Source of the DNA: Lithospermum erythrorhizon | Lineage: Eukaryota > Streptophyta > Magnoliopsida > Boraginales > Boraginaceae | NCBI GenBank assembly: GCA_019722365.1 | Contig: JADFUC010001367.1 | Span: forward strand, 186,001-250,000 | Length of the DNA stretch: 64,000 nt | Direction of reading: 5' to 3' | Shown: piece after piece, positions 24,880-35,567 of the stretch | Numbering within the stretch: position 1 is the stretch's first letter | How the letters are laid out: each line of letters begins with the position of its first letter | Position numbers and translations under genes: made by a program | The notes under the pieces: generated by a model | What the model saw: only the letters and a program-made list of their open reading frames with translations | Databases searched by the model: none | Told to the model about the DNA's origin: nothing

Positions 24880-26390
24880 GAGCACACAACGGTGAGAAGG
24901 CCATTAAGAGTGAACTTGATTCGATTGTGTCAAACGAACTTGGGAGTTAGTTAGATTTACCTAAGGGTTGCGAGCTTATTATTAATAAGTGGATCTTTAA
25001 GAAAAGATGAGACACGATGGTTATTAGAGATTGAGGCTAGGCTTGTGATTCGAGCTTTACAAAGAAGGATATAGATTACTTTTGTGCTTATTCTCCGATG
25101 ACTAAGATGGCCCTTGCTCCGGAGGCCTTGATTCCTTTAAAATTGCTGTGCATTGGGTTAGAGATCACATCGGATGGATGTTAAAATTGCCTTTTTTGAA
25201 TGGTGATCTAGAGGGAAGAGATTTATATGACTGACTGAGGTTTTGTAGGTCGAAATTCGAGGAGGGTAAAGTGTGTAAGCTGAAAAATCTCTACTATGGT
25301 TTGAAGCAAGCACCAAAAGCAGTGAGTATGGGGGAGTTTAGTGATACTTTGGTGAGTAATGGCTATGTTGTGAACAATTCGGCTCATGTGTATGCTACAA
25401 GGGGTTAGGACTGATTGTGTGTCATGTATGCCTATATGTTGATGATATGTTGATTTTGAGTAAGACTATAGGCTATAGTGAATAAGACCAGTTTCTTGTC
25501 ATCCCAAGTTTGAGATAAAGACTTAGGAGAAGTTGATCTTATCCTAGGAGTTGAGGTTGTGAGAAACCCGGAGGGTATCTCGTTGAGTCAATCTCGTTTA
25601 TGTGGAAGATTTTGAGGGAAGTTTGCTTTTTTGAGGTTACCTGCTTTAGGAGACTCCTATGATGCTGAGTACTTGATGAAAATTTGGGTGATAGTGTCTC
25701 TCAAATAGAATATGCTAAGATTATTGGGAGTGTGATGTTCTTGACTAGCTATTACTTTCGGCTGATATTAGCATGTTGTTAGTAAGGTTAAGTCGTTATA
25801 CCCATAACCCTAGTAGTGAGCATTGGGATGCTCTTGTCGATTATGGATACCTAAAAGGACTATGAGAAGTTAGTTTGTGAACTTTAAAGGAGTTCCCTGC
25901 TGTGTTAGAAGGGTATTGTGATGATGCTAAGCGGGTCTCTGGTAGTGATGATATTTGTTCACGGTGGATATGTGTTTGCGCCCAGCGGGGGAGGGCTATT
26001 TCTTTGAAATGCACTTGGCGGACTTGCATAGTAGCCAGCTCCACCATGGAGTCCGAGTTCATTGCACTTGAGCTTGCAGGTCAAGAAGCTGAATGGTTGA
26101 AGAACCTACTAGCTGATGTACCGTTGTGGGAGAAGCAGAGGCGGTACAGTGCCATTTCTGTTTGTGATTACCAGCGGCCGTTGGAGTTGCCAAGAATCAT
26201 GCTTACAATAGTAAGAAAAAGACATATGCAAATTAGACATGGTGTGGTGAGACAACTCCTATGAAAAATGGGGTTATTTACGTAGACTATGTGAAGTCAG
26301 AGGCAGAATCTTCTTGATCCTTTTTACTAAAAAGGGATTAACTAGGCGGTGTGCAGGCGTCGGGGGGATAGAATTTGAAGCCTAATCAGA
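24880..26390 (+). pseudogene. Copia element B reverse transcriptase and RNase H, broken
   Basis: Plus-strand fragments: KSELDSI near 24905, INKWIFKKR near 24985, FLNGDLEG-type DNA near 25195, VCKLKNLYYGLKQAPKA at 25272-25322, YVDDMLIL at about 25436-25459, LGVEVVRNPEGISLSQS at about 25547-25597. RNase H: an EGYCDDAKRVSGSD segment at about 25905, then CIVASSTMESEFIALELAGQ at 26020-26080 and EAEWLKNLLADVPLW. The C-terminal tail resembles IRHGxVxxLL...GVIxxDYVKSE. Stops and frameshifts make it non-functional. Confidence 0.85.
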
Positions 26391-27027
26391 ATAGCATGTT
26401 GACTTCTTGATGCACTACTTTTTCCCTATCCTTTTATGGCGTGTGGTACTTGATAAAATCCTATAGCCATATGTTTTGAGTGCTATTGAGGCCAGCATGA
26501 TGGGATTTTATCCATGACTATTCATAACCAAGGCTGGTATTACTTGATGCATGTATTGAATTTTAGTCATGACCTTAATAACCGGCATTGGTGGTGCTTT
26601 GAGATGCACTTGATGGAAATTTTTTGTGAGGATGGACTTAAGTCCTTAATAGCAGAAGATAGTGTTTGGGGCCAGCATATAGGAGTTACTGCGTGAGTGT
26701 GATGGTGGGGCCGCCGTCTATGAAAGACTAGAGCACATCTTACAGGCTCGTAAGACGAGGTATGCACGCATGGCCCTAAAGCAGCGTGTTTGTGCATTTC
26801 GCGGGACTACTTGCCAATTTAGAGGGTATAGTATGTGTTGTGGGGGTCTCGTCGAGGTCTGATAAGTTCAGGCGAAGTTCAGCTGCATGCGATCTTTGAA
26901 GTTGTTGCCCCGTTTAGCTATGTGTCGATTGAATCGAAGATATTGGCGCTTAAGTACTGACCCCTCCTTGACCCGAGATTTCTCCTTGGCCTTTTACTTG
27001 TTCGCTTCCGCCGCCGTTGTGGGGGAT

Positions 27028-27660
27028 TGTTGGACATAGCAAAGTATTGTCTTGAATGCCTTGGGAATTTGAAAGGCACGTTAGTTTTTCCCGATTGTTT
27101 TTTGAGCACCATTTAATTCTATTTAAATAACCCTATCTTTATTCTTTGTTCAAATGACTAGAGGCTTTTTGGTATAAATCACAGCCACATTTAAAATAAC
27201 CACCTTGTCAGGACGGCTCGGCTCGGTTCGTGTTCGTGTTTGGTGTTGTTTGGTGTTTTGGTGTTTGAGTGGGCGCTGCTTGATGCGAGCTAAAGAGACC
27301 TTTTGCACTCTCTTTATTTCTTTTTGATCTGATTTCATTTGAATAGAAGTACGTACGGCGTTCATCCTGATCGATACCACGATTCATCGCACGTCAATAC
27401 CGGCATTAAATACTTGGATGTTACAAGCGTTTTTTAACCCGGAATTCCAAAACCCGGCCTACTTCCTTCTCGCATAAATAGAAGTACATCGGACCTCTTC
27501 CATCATCCCACTTGTGTTGGCCGAGTTACCGCTCTTCACCCCCACTTTCGATGCTTGCTTTGTTCAATTTGCCCTTGCTTTTACATCCAGCCTTGTCGTA
27601 TTTTACATTCGTTTAACACATTTTCTGGTTGAAATTGTTGTAGGGTTTCATAGTACATTT
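27028..27660 (+). repeat. 3' LTR of copia element B (end uncertain)
   Basis: Begins TGTTGGACATAG directly after GTTGTGGGGGATTG, a typical polypurine tract. The first 240 bases match 24659-24880. Beyond that there is no second copy to define the end; the CTTCTCGCATAAATAGAAG near 27465 could be its promoter-R region. Confidence 0.6.
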
Positions 27661-28091
27661 GCGGGAGTGGACTGTTGAACAGGCTAGCTGTGTTAACAAC
27701 AGGGAGCTACCGGTCTAGTAGATTGCCGCACCAGTGCGGATTAAGCTTTAGTCGGTGGCTTTACGTACCACGACCACAGCCCGAAGTTAGTAACTGGATT
27801 CACAGTTTTGTTTGTGCTTATTTGGTTGATTATATCTGTACATCTTTGTACTCTGATAATCACATCTTATTAAGCTAGGTCAGTGGAGATGTTACTCAAC
27901 TTATTGAGACATTGTGAGTAACATACAGGCCTCATAGAATTTCAATAGCAAGAAACAAACAACACAATCACAATCACAATTTCTAAAGGATACTTTGCCC
28001 GGTGGAAATAGCAACAGATAACAAAACTATTACAAAAATGAACTTATCTTAATGATCCCCTTTTAGATCCACTTACATATTACCACCTAAT
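27661..28091. other. Spacer between copia B and the gypsy element
   Basis: No gene seen. The part from about 27900 is AC-rich with CACAATCACAATCACAA at about 27962-27980. The last five bases, CTAAT, are the left flank of the gypsy insertion. Confidence 0.4.
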
Positions 28092-30732
28092 TGTAATAAC
28101 CCGTTCGAAAAAAAAATATATATATTTTTAAATTTTTTGATCGGCGGTGGGACCAGGGAATAGTATAAATTTTTCGATGATGATATTTCGTAAAGTTTTT
28201 AATAGAATTTCGTTTTATAATTTAGTAGTGTTGCCATGGAAGAATTTTATCTTTTGAAATCGGGTTAAATTGGAGATTTAAAATGCGATAAGCGGAGAAT
28301 TAACGAAACCCGAGCCAGGACTGTTTTTATAAAATGCTCTTTTAAGCTTATCACCAACGTCATCAAGCGGCCAGCGTCTTACGTCTTGTTCTATTTGAGG
28401 TTTGAAATGCTTCCTCTTCCCCCCCTTGAACATTTTTTTTTCCATTTCTCTCTTGATTGTCGCTCCAAAATAGTTTGTAGAATATTGTTCTCTTACGTCA
28501 TTCTCTTGAGGTTAAAGGTAAGAAATTTCAAAGTCTTTGAGATATTTCTTGGGTTTTGAGAATGTTGACTTTTAGTTGACTTTTACATAATTGAGTTTTA
28601 TGATAAATCTTGGTTAGTTATGGAGTTACTGTGACGTATATATACCAGTGAATTCGTGATTTAGAGGCTCGTTTGAGGGCGTTATGATGGGAGTTGACTT
28701 TTGGGGTTTCGATTGACTTTTATGTGGATATTTTATAAAACTTTAAATGTGTAGGAGGAGTTACATTGGGACACTTATTATAGTTGTTATGATGTTAAAT
28801 TGTGATTTAAAATTTATTAAAAGTGTTATGTTGAAAAAGTGAAATTTCAAGTTGAGTTATAATTGATATTTGGAGCATAGATTGTTAATTATGGACTTGA
28901 TGATTAATTAGAATGACATAAGTTGATTTGTAGTAGAAAGTGATAAGATGAATTTAGCAGAGGATCGATTGGAGTTGTATCCGATGGGATTATGGTCGAT
29001 AGTTTATCGAGTCAGTTATACCGTTTAGAAATAGTTCCCACTGAAATTGGTTATGTATCTAGAGCGCCCGGTATAGTAATAGGTTTGATCGTACTTTGGG
29101 TATTTTGTTAGGCGTTGATCGTGGAAAGAGGCGATTACCTTGATTGTCTTTAAGCGAAGGTTTAGAGTAGCTAAGCGGAAGGTGATGCCTCGCGAATTGT
29201 TCTTTTACTACGTACTTACCTTGATTTGTGATATACATGTTCTTATGATATGATTAGCAGAGAATGATGTACGTGTCATTGTGTTATGATTATGAGAATG
29301 ATATACATGTAATTGTTGTGTTATGTGATTGTATTTACGTAGCCTTTGAAGATTCTTTGGAGGTAAATGCCAACGAACTCCAACTTATATTTACGAATTT
29401 TGTGGCCTTATCGGCCTTTATTATTATATTATGTGGCTTTAGCCGGCACTTTTGATATGTTTGTGGCCTTGTCGATTTGTGATTGATTTCCGATTGTAGG
29501 ATGTTTAGGTATGTCTTAATGCGTGGGAGTAAAATTAGTTGTTGGAGTTATCGTGAGTTTGAGGCCTTGAGTATCGAGGGGTGACCTATAGTTAGGATTA
29601 CTAGGGATTAGGTGGCTCTCCTTCCTTACTTGAGGATATGTGGCTGGCCCATTGGCCTATCTTCTGGTATAAGCGTGCAGTTTTAGCCTTACTCGCCGGT
29701 ATAAGGCGGTAGCAGCTTCTCTTTTGATCGCTTTCTTTGTGTCATTGTCGGTGTGTACACATCTTTACGGTATGGCGTGCGGTTTGGCCTTATGCTTGAT
29801 ATAAGGCGTATGAGTCTTTTTGATCACTTTCTTTACATGTGCATTGTCGATGTGGCCACATACTCACGGTATGGCGTGTGGTTTGACGCCCGCCCGGTAT
29901 AAGGCGGTGTTTATTAGCGGTTGATCCATTCCTGCGGGTAGGCAGTTGAGTATATGCGCGTTAGAGGGTTGGTATACTTGTGGAGATATGAGAGAGATAG
30001 AAGGGATGACTAGATTTATAATTAGATATTTAGTCTCTGTGATTTAATTGGGTGATTGTGTGCTTTATTGAGACCCAATACATTATATTTTAACACATGT
30101 TATATGCGAGACCTTCTTGAAACCTTGTGTGTATGACTTTGATTAGATGATCTGGATATATGTATATTATTCATATTTGATTAGTAAATTACGACTATCT
30201 CGTTAAAAGTATGTGAGTTATTTTGTGTTAGAAGTTACCGCTTTAAGTTTCGCGGCTTACCGCTTTGGGCGGCATTTCATTTGTGCCGGTTGGCAATTGG
30301 CTAGTTGGCCAAGAGAATTTTGTTGGAGAGTTTGTTCCGGAGTGGCTAGGTGAGCGTGTCGGGTGGTGAGGATCTCGATGCCATTTTTATGTATTGTCGA
30401 CCGATTTCATTGTTGTATTCCCTTTTGAAATCTTAGCCTTGTCGGTAGTCATTTTGTATTCGGGATACGATGCGTATCATCACATTTGTAGCACTTGCCG
30501 GCATTACTTTATTTTTGGGATATGTTGTGTATATATTTATGGGTTAGTGTTCGTTTCGATATCGGTGATGGATTATAAATTTTTAAAAGCATTTTGATTG
30601 AGGAAGCTTGGCATTTTAGATGAAAGCAGATTGTATTTTTAAAGGCGAGTCGTCCGTCGGTTTGAGAGTGACTCTGGTGTTCGAATTTTAATGACTCTCG
30701 CTCGGGCGGCCGACTGGGGGCGAATCGTTACA
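28092..30732 (+). repeat. 5' LTR of the gypsy element
   Basis: 2641 bases, TGTAA to TTACA. It shares long blocks with the 3' LTR, for example CGGCGGTGGGACC near the start, GACTTTTAGTTGACTTTTA, GTGTTATGTTGAAAAAGTG, TTAGCGGTTGATCC and CGAGTCGTCC near the end. It carries an internal tandem repeat at about 29660-29910. A TATA-like TATATATACC is at about 28636. Confidence 0.85.
29660..29910 (+). repeat. Roughly 100-base tandem repeat inside the gypsy LTR
   Basis: The phrase GGTATxxGCGTGxxGTTT starts near 29667, 29769 and 29868, with copies followed by GGTATAAGGCG or close variants, TTTGATC and CATTGTCGxTGTG. The period is about 101 bases. The 3' LTR keeps the same array at about 37155-37395 with different copy details. 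Confidence 0.7.
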
Positions 30733-30756
30733 ATTTTAGTGCTCGAGCTTAGGTTT
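30733..30756 (+). other. Likely primer-binding site of the gypsy element
   Basis: The sequence TTTTAGTGCTCGAGCTTAGG then TTTGA directly follows the LTR. It resembles the plant chromovirus arrangement TTGGTATCAGAGC + TAGGTTTGA with several changes. Support is positional plus partial match. Confidence 0.4.
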
Positions 30757-32060
30757 GATTTCTTTGGGTTATACGTGGTTGTGAGTAAACTTGTTTTCCA
30801 TGAGTAGATTTGTGATGTTGTTGTCTTTTTGTTAAAAAATGCAGGAGTCTTTTCTTTTGTTGCGTATTTGAGGATACCTTTGAGTCACGTGGCGAGGTAG
30901 AGGCGAGAGGTACCCCGGAGGTAGGCCAGGAGGGGCCGGTACGGTAGGGGCCATAGTGTTGATGAGTCGTGGACCGGCCAGTCAGGAGGTGCATTCTTAC
31001 GGCCGGGTTGAGGTAGACCTCGTAGAGGAATGTGAATGCTCGGGTGGGTGACGGGGAGGGTGGGTGAGCAAGTTGTTTGTTCGGTTTTTAGAAGAGGATC
31101 CTCCGAAGGAAGTTTTCGAGAGAGGTGCGGAGGCGGGCTATTGAGTTCATTCGGGATGAAGTGCATCTTTTGAGCCAATGGGGATTGGCGGGGCGAGGAT
31201 AAGGAGTGAAGTTTCTAGCTTGCTTATAGACTTAAATTTGAGGGTGCCCGTGGTGGTGGGAGAACTTTGAGTGCATCTGACTGCGAGAGGGAAGTTCGTG
31301 TTTAGTGGGAGGCGATTTGTTGGGCACTTCGGGAGAATTATTGTAAGGAGACCCATTGGTAGCCTTGGAGAGAGGATTTCGTTGACCACAGGGGTTCGAG
31401 GTCGGTGGAGGAGTCACGAGAGGCAGTTCGGTGATTTGTGCGACTACTTCACGATGTTTATCCGGTAGGCGCGAAGAGGATCCAGCAGGATTCGAGGATG
31501 GTTTGGCGTGGGAGATCGTCACGGATCTGGCAGTGATGGTTTTACTAGTTTCCGTCTTTGTGAGGAATCACGATACTGAAGATGGAAATGGAGTTAAGCG
31601 AGAGCCGAGGAGGCGAGTGGATCGAGGAGGAGTCGACACGAGACTTTGCTTTCCCAGGCGCCAGGCTCTAGAGTTGGAGGAGGGACGGACCAGCAGTCGT
31701 CTGGCGAGTCGCCCGGTCTCGACAGTTCGCCGAGTTATTCATTTGCTCGCCTGGCGGTGAGGCGCTCACGAGATCGGCGGGGTTCGGAAGTAGTCTCCGG
31801 GGGTTCGGAAGTGAGTGTCACTTTATTACCGTTGTGGTCGGATTGGGCACGAGGCAGCGGGATTGCCGGAGTGAGGGGTGGTCATATGTTGCTCGATGCA
31901 GTGACGAGGACATCGAAGGATTGTCCGATTTATTAAGAGAGAGAGAGGTGCTGATGCGTCGGCACCGTTTGCTGTCGGAGGCGGTTATCCGATTAAAGTG
32001 GTGGTGGGTCCGCGGCCCGTGTGGGCGAGGGATATGGGCATGGGACCTCAAAGGAGTGCC
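30757..32060 (+). pseudogene. Gypsy element gag region, not recognisable in detail
   Basis: GC-rich stretch between primer site and protease, where gag should lie. All frames contain stops, and I cannot identify the gag core motif or a zinc knuckle. Assigned by position only. Confidence 0.35.
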
Positions 32061-32078
32061 GTGGAGTAGCGGCGGCGG

Positions 32079-32420
32079 GTGAGTGAGGCGGTCGTACGTT
32101 ACTTATCGAGGAGGCCCCGAGATACCCCTAGAGTGGTGGCAATTGCAGTATTCCTTTGTGATATTGAGGCCCGAGTGTTGTTTGATTACGGGGCTACGCA
32201 TTTTTTGTGTCTCGGAGTTTATTCTGCTTTATACGTATGTTGTGTGCCTTTGCCTGTCACAGCAGAGATTATGGCCAGCAGGTAGTCGATTAATAGTTGG
32301 GTGCATATAAGTATCCTTTGATTGTATGTAATTCGATCATTTATGCATTGATTTCTTCCCATTTGAGCTTCGATTTTGATCTTGTCTTGGTATGGATTGG
32401 TTAGGAAACATAATGCCGTT
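32079..32420 (+). pseudogene. Gypsy element aspartic protease, broken
   Basis: The frame at 32079-32285 reads RVVAIAVFLCDIEARVLFDY then GATHFLCL. This corresponds to the retropepsin active-site region ARVLFDSGATHSF of plant gypsy elements, with Ser of DSG changed to Tyr. DNA near 32385-32430 (TGGATTGGTTAGGAAACATA) matches the downstream GMDWL-KHNA region. The frame is lost between the two. Confidence 0.7.
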
Positions 32421-32439
32421 GATGATTGCCATCGGAAGG

Positions 32440-33480
32440 AGATTACTTTTGTGGAGTTCGAGAGGCCAGGATATCGATTTGCAGGGGAGGCAGAAAGATT
32501 TTTGCCCTTCGAGTTTTGTGTGACGCGGGGCTAGGAGGTTGATTCGGAAGAAGGGGTGTGTTGGATTCTTGGGATATGTGGTTGGTGGGGAAGAGAACAA
32601 AAGCTGGAAGATGTATGCGGGTTGTTAGAGTTGAGGATGTGCTCACGAGGAGCAGGGATTGCATGAGCAGGAGATCAGATTTGCTATTGAGGTTATTCCG
32701 GATGCGGCACCGAATTTCTCTTCCACCGTACATGATGGCTCGGCCGAAATTGCGAGGCTAACGGACTCGATTCTGAGGAATTATTAGACAAAGGGATTCG
32801 TCGGACGAGTGTATCTCGAGTAGGGTGTACTGAGTGTTGTTTGTGAAAAGAAGGATGGTTTCAATGAGAACATTACATTGACTATGATTTGAATCTGATA
32901 TTGAGAACCGATACCCATTGCCCCGAGGAGAATGTGATTTGTTTGATCGGTGAAGGATGCCAGGTGTTCTCGAAGATTGATTTGCGTCGGTTATCATCAG
33001 TTGAGGATCCAAAGGGAGGATATTCCGAAATGCGCTTTCGATCTACGTTATGGACATTATGAGTTTATAGTGATGCCATTTAGTTGACAAATGCACCGGC
33101 TGACCTTATGGATTTGATGAACCGGGTATTTAGAAGTATTTGGATGAGTTTGTGGTGAGTCTTCATTGATGATATTTTTGATATATTCGAGAGGGAGGAG
33201 GAGGATCATGAGGCGTTTGCGAGATTGTTTGGGGACGAAGAGACGGCTTCCAGTTGTATGCCAAGTTTTCAAATGTGAGTTACGGTTGGCGGAAGTCACC
33301 GATTCTGGGGCATGTTATTTCGGCGAGGGTATTTGTGTTGATCCACAGAAGGTAGAGGCCATGAACAATTGGGGCGTCCACATGGGTGTGACTAAGGTAA
33401 TTTTTCTTGGGGTTGGCTGGTTATTACAGGAGATTCATCAAGGACTTCTCTTTGATCGCAGCCTTAATTGACCAGGTTGA
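32440..33480 (+). pseudogene. Gypsy element reverse transcriptase, broken
   Basis: Fragments in order: EFEDVLTEELG-like DNA near 32630, an IPDAAPNFS-like phrase at 32695-32720, KKDGF near 32850, KIDL and YHQLRI near 32970-33010, then [18 protein letters not shown] at 33030-33085. The catalytic YVDDIL equivalent at 33160-33185 is degraded (DIF-type). The frame at 33166-33471 keeps the HVI and VDPQKVEAMNNW segments of the RT thumb region. Confidence 0.75.
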
Positions 33481-33960
33481 CTGAGGAAGGGAGTTAGTTT
33501 ATCTGGGATGATGATTGAGGCTAACTTGAGGTATTAAAGGGAAGTTGACTCTGGTGTGGCTCTGAAATGCAGTTACGAGGAGACTCGTGATTTATAGCGA
33601 TGCTTCGCATCAGGGATTAGGGTGTGTGTTTTGATGCGGAATGGTAAGGTGATTGCCTATGCTTCAACCAGTTGAGGAACCCACTGAGAGAAGAACTATC
33701 AAACCCATGATCTTGAGCTACTTGGCGATAAATGCTTTTCTTGAAATTGTGGAGGCATTGCTCACGTATGGGGTTAAGTGCGATTTTTTCTTGATCGCAA
33801 GAGTTTGAAGTATCTTCCGGCCGAGAGATTTGAATTTGAGGCGGAGGAGGTGGATGCAGGAGTTCATTAGCGATTATGACTTGACTAATGAGTACCACCG
33901 GGGAAAGCGAATGTAGTAGGCGATCTGCGGCTAGTAGAAGAAATCAAGAGACCCGAGAGA
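33481..33960 (+). pseudogene. Gypsy element RNase H, broken
   Basis: The plus strand near 33592-33668 encodes SDASHQGLGCVLMRNGKV then IAYAST, with one base lost in the middle. A degraded HDLELLGDK follows at 33708, then DRKSLKYL at 33796, and the EANVVGDL-like KANVVGDLR at 33907. These are the gypsy RNase H DAS, ELA/ELL and DHKSLKY signatures. Confidence 0.75.
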
Positions 33961-34189
33961 GATAGAAACACACAGGAGTCGATTTTGATGTCGGTAGCGG
34001 CGGGGAGATTTCGCCCATATGAGAATCCGACGATGCTTGTGGATGAGGATCGCCAGCATTACGGCGGCGGGATGAGAAGGCTACTTGAGGTTATCGATGG
34101 GGCGTGAGGAATGGAGTCGAGATCAGATTTCCGCGATTGATGAGAGTGGAGCCTTGAAGATGAATGGCGGTGTGTATGCCGTATTGAGA

Positions 34190-35160
34190 TGAGGCTGAGA
34201 AGGGAGATTCTTGATGAGGCCCATAATACTCCTGCCGATTATGCGCTTTGGGTAGTACAAAAGATGTATATCGTGATTTAGAGGTTGACGTATTGTGGTG
34301 ACCGGAATGAAAGAGAGAGATCGCTTGAGAGTTTGTGGCGAAGTGCTTAGTTGTCGGCGGTGAAGAGGCTGAGAGCATAGACATCTGCTTGGCGGGTTTT
34401 ATTGGAACTCTTCCTATTCACGAGTGGACATGGGGAGAATATCACCATGGACCGTGTTTGGGCTTCGAGGGCGTTGGGCGGCATGATGGGATTTGGGTGA
34501 TTGTTGATAGGCTATCAAAGTCGGCTCATTTTCTACTGCTCCGGATCTATAGATGGGCTGAGAGACTAAGCGAAGATTTATGGATCCAGTTGTACAGAGA
34601 TTGCGGGGTTCGATGTCCATCATTTCGGACCGCGACTCTAGATTCACTTCGAGGTTACGGAGGGTTTCGGGAGAGAGGCACTAGGGACTAGAGTGGAGTT
34701 GATTACATCTTTTAAATCCCCGGTGATGGGCGATCTGAGAAGGGCAATCGGACATTGGGAGGATATGCTCCGGGCATGTTGAACTTCTCCGGGGGGTGGG
34801 GCGATAGGTTGCCCAGATAGAGTTAAGCCTACATGGCTTGACTTCCGTCTTTAGTATTGAGATGGCACCTTTTGAGGCATTGTGGGCGGAGGTGTCGCTC
34901 CGGTTGTTGGAATGAGGTAGGAGAGAAGTTTACGGTTACGAGTTGAGGTCGAGTTCGGTGGGCCGGATCAGTTGATTAGCGGCATCTAAGGTATTTCGGG
35001 ATAGGCGGGAAGAAATATGCGGTCGTCGCTTGAGTAAGGCATCGTTGAGGGGTCGGCGACCGTGCGTTCACGAGGAGTATCTCCGTGGAAGGGAGTGATG
35101 CGGTTTGGGAGAAGGGAAGTTAAGTCCTAGATTATATTGGACCGTTTGAGATCCTTGGGA
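34190..35160 (+). pseudogene. Gypsy element integrase, broken
   Basis: ILDEAHNTP (34210) and KMYIVI (34261) come from the zinc-binding N-terminal part. The frame 34335-34691 gives VAKCLVV-type start, LPIHEWTWGEYHHGP, then HDGIWVIVDRLSKSAHFLLL and a YRWAERLSEDL segment, which is the catalytic core around the first Asp (ITMD changed here). DNA at 34740-34780 preserves the EDMLRA region and 34860-34900 the MAPFEALWG region. MRFGRREVKS near 35098 is the GPY/F-adjacent region. Confidence 0.75.
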
Positions 35161-35189
35161 GAGTTGGCTCCGTGGCTTATCGGTTGGCG

Positions 35190-35460
35190 TGCCTCGAGTT
35201 TAGATAGGATTCATAATGTGCTCCGTGTGTCTGTTTGAGGAAATATATCACTGACGAGTCGCGTATTCTTATTCGCCTCGGTGGAGCTTGAGGAGGACGG
35301 CGTTTGAGGGAAAGACGTGGAGATTTTGGACGAGGAAAGAGAAGGTTTTGAGGAGTAAGGCGGTGGCCTTAGTGAAGAAGATCTGTGGAGGAATCGGCGT
35401 GTAGAAGGCGACTTGGGGCTACGTGGATGAGATGAGGGCCGTTACTACATGACTCTTGAG
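35190..35460 (+). pseudogene. Gypsy element C-terminal chromodomain-like segment, broken
   Basis: DNA reads RIHNVLRVSV near 35205, VELEEDGV near 35282 and VEILDEE near 35320, then remnants resembling KVLRNK, VKVLWRN and WE-DEMR up to 35440. In intact plant chromoviruses this order leads into the chromodomain that targets integration. Frames are broken. Confidence 0.6.
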
Positions 35461-35567
35461 TAGATGTGAGTTGTTGTTTTGATAGTATTTGTTTACGTAT
35501 TTAATATATGTTCTTGGTTGTTGGGTTATTAATTTAGAATTGAGAATTTTATTGGAAATGAGTAGAT

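Larger units (their letters stand above)
24659..27660 (+). mobile_element. Ty1/copia LTR retrotransposon remnant (element B)
   Basis: The 5' LTR start near 24659 (TATTGGAGCGTAATAAAGTATTG) corresponds to the 3' LTR start at 27028 (TGTTGGACATAGCAAAGTATTG). Homology continues through TTTGGTATAA and GCTCGGTT to about 24880 and 27270. The 5' LTR then runs straight into RT, so the rest of the LTR, gag and integrase are missing. A purine run GGGGGATTG precedes the 3' LTR. The far end of the 3' LTR is uncertain (27600-27880). Confidence 0.75.
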
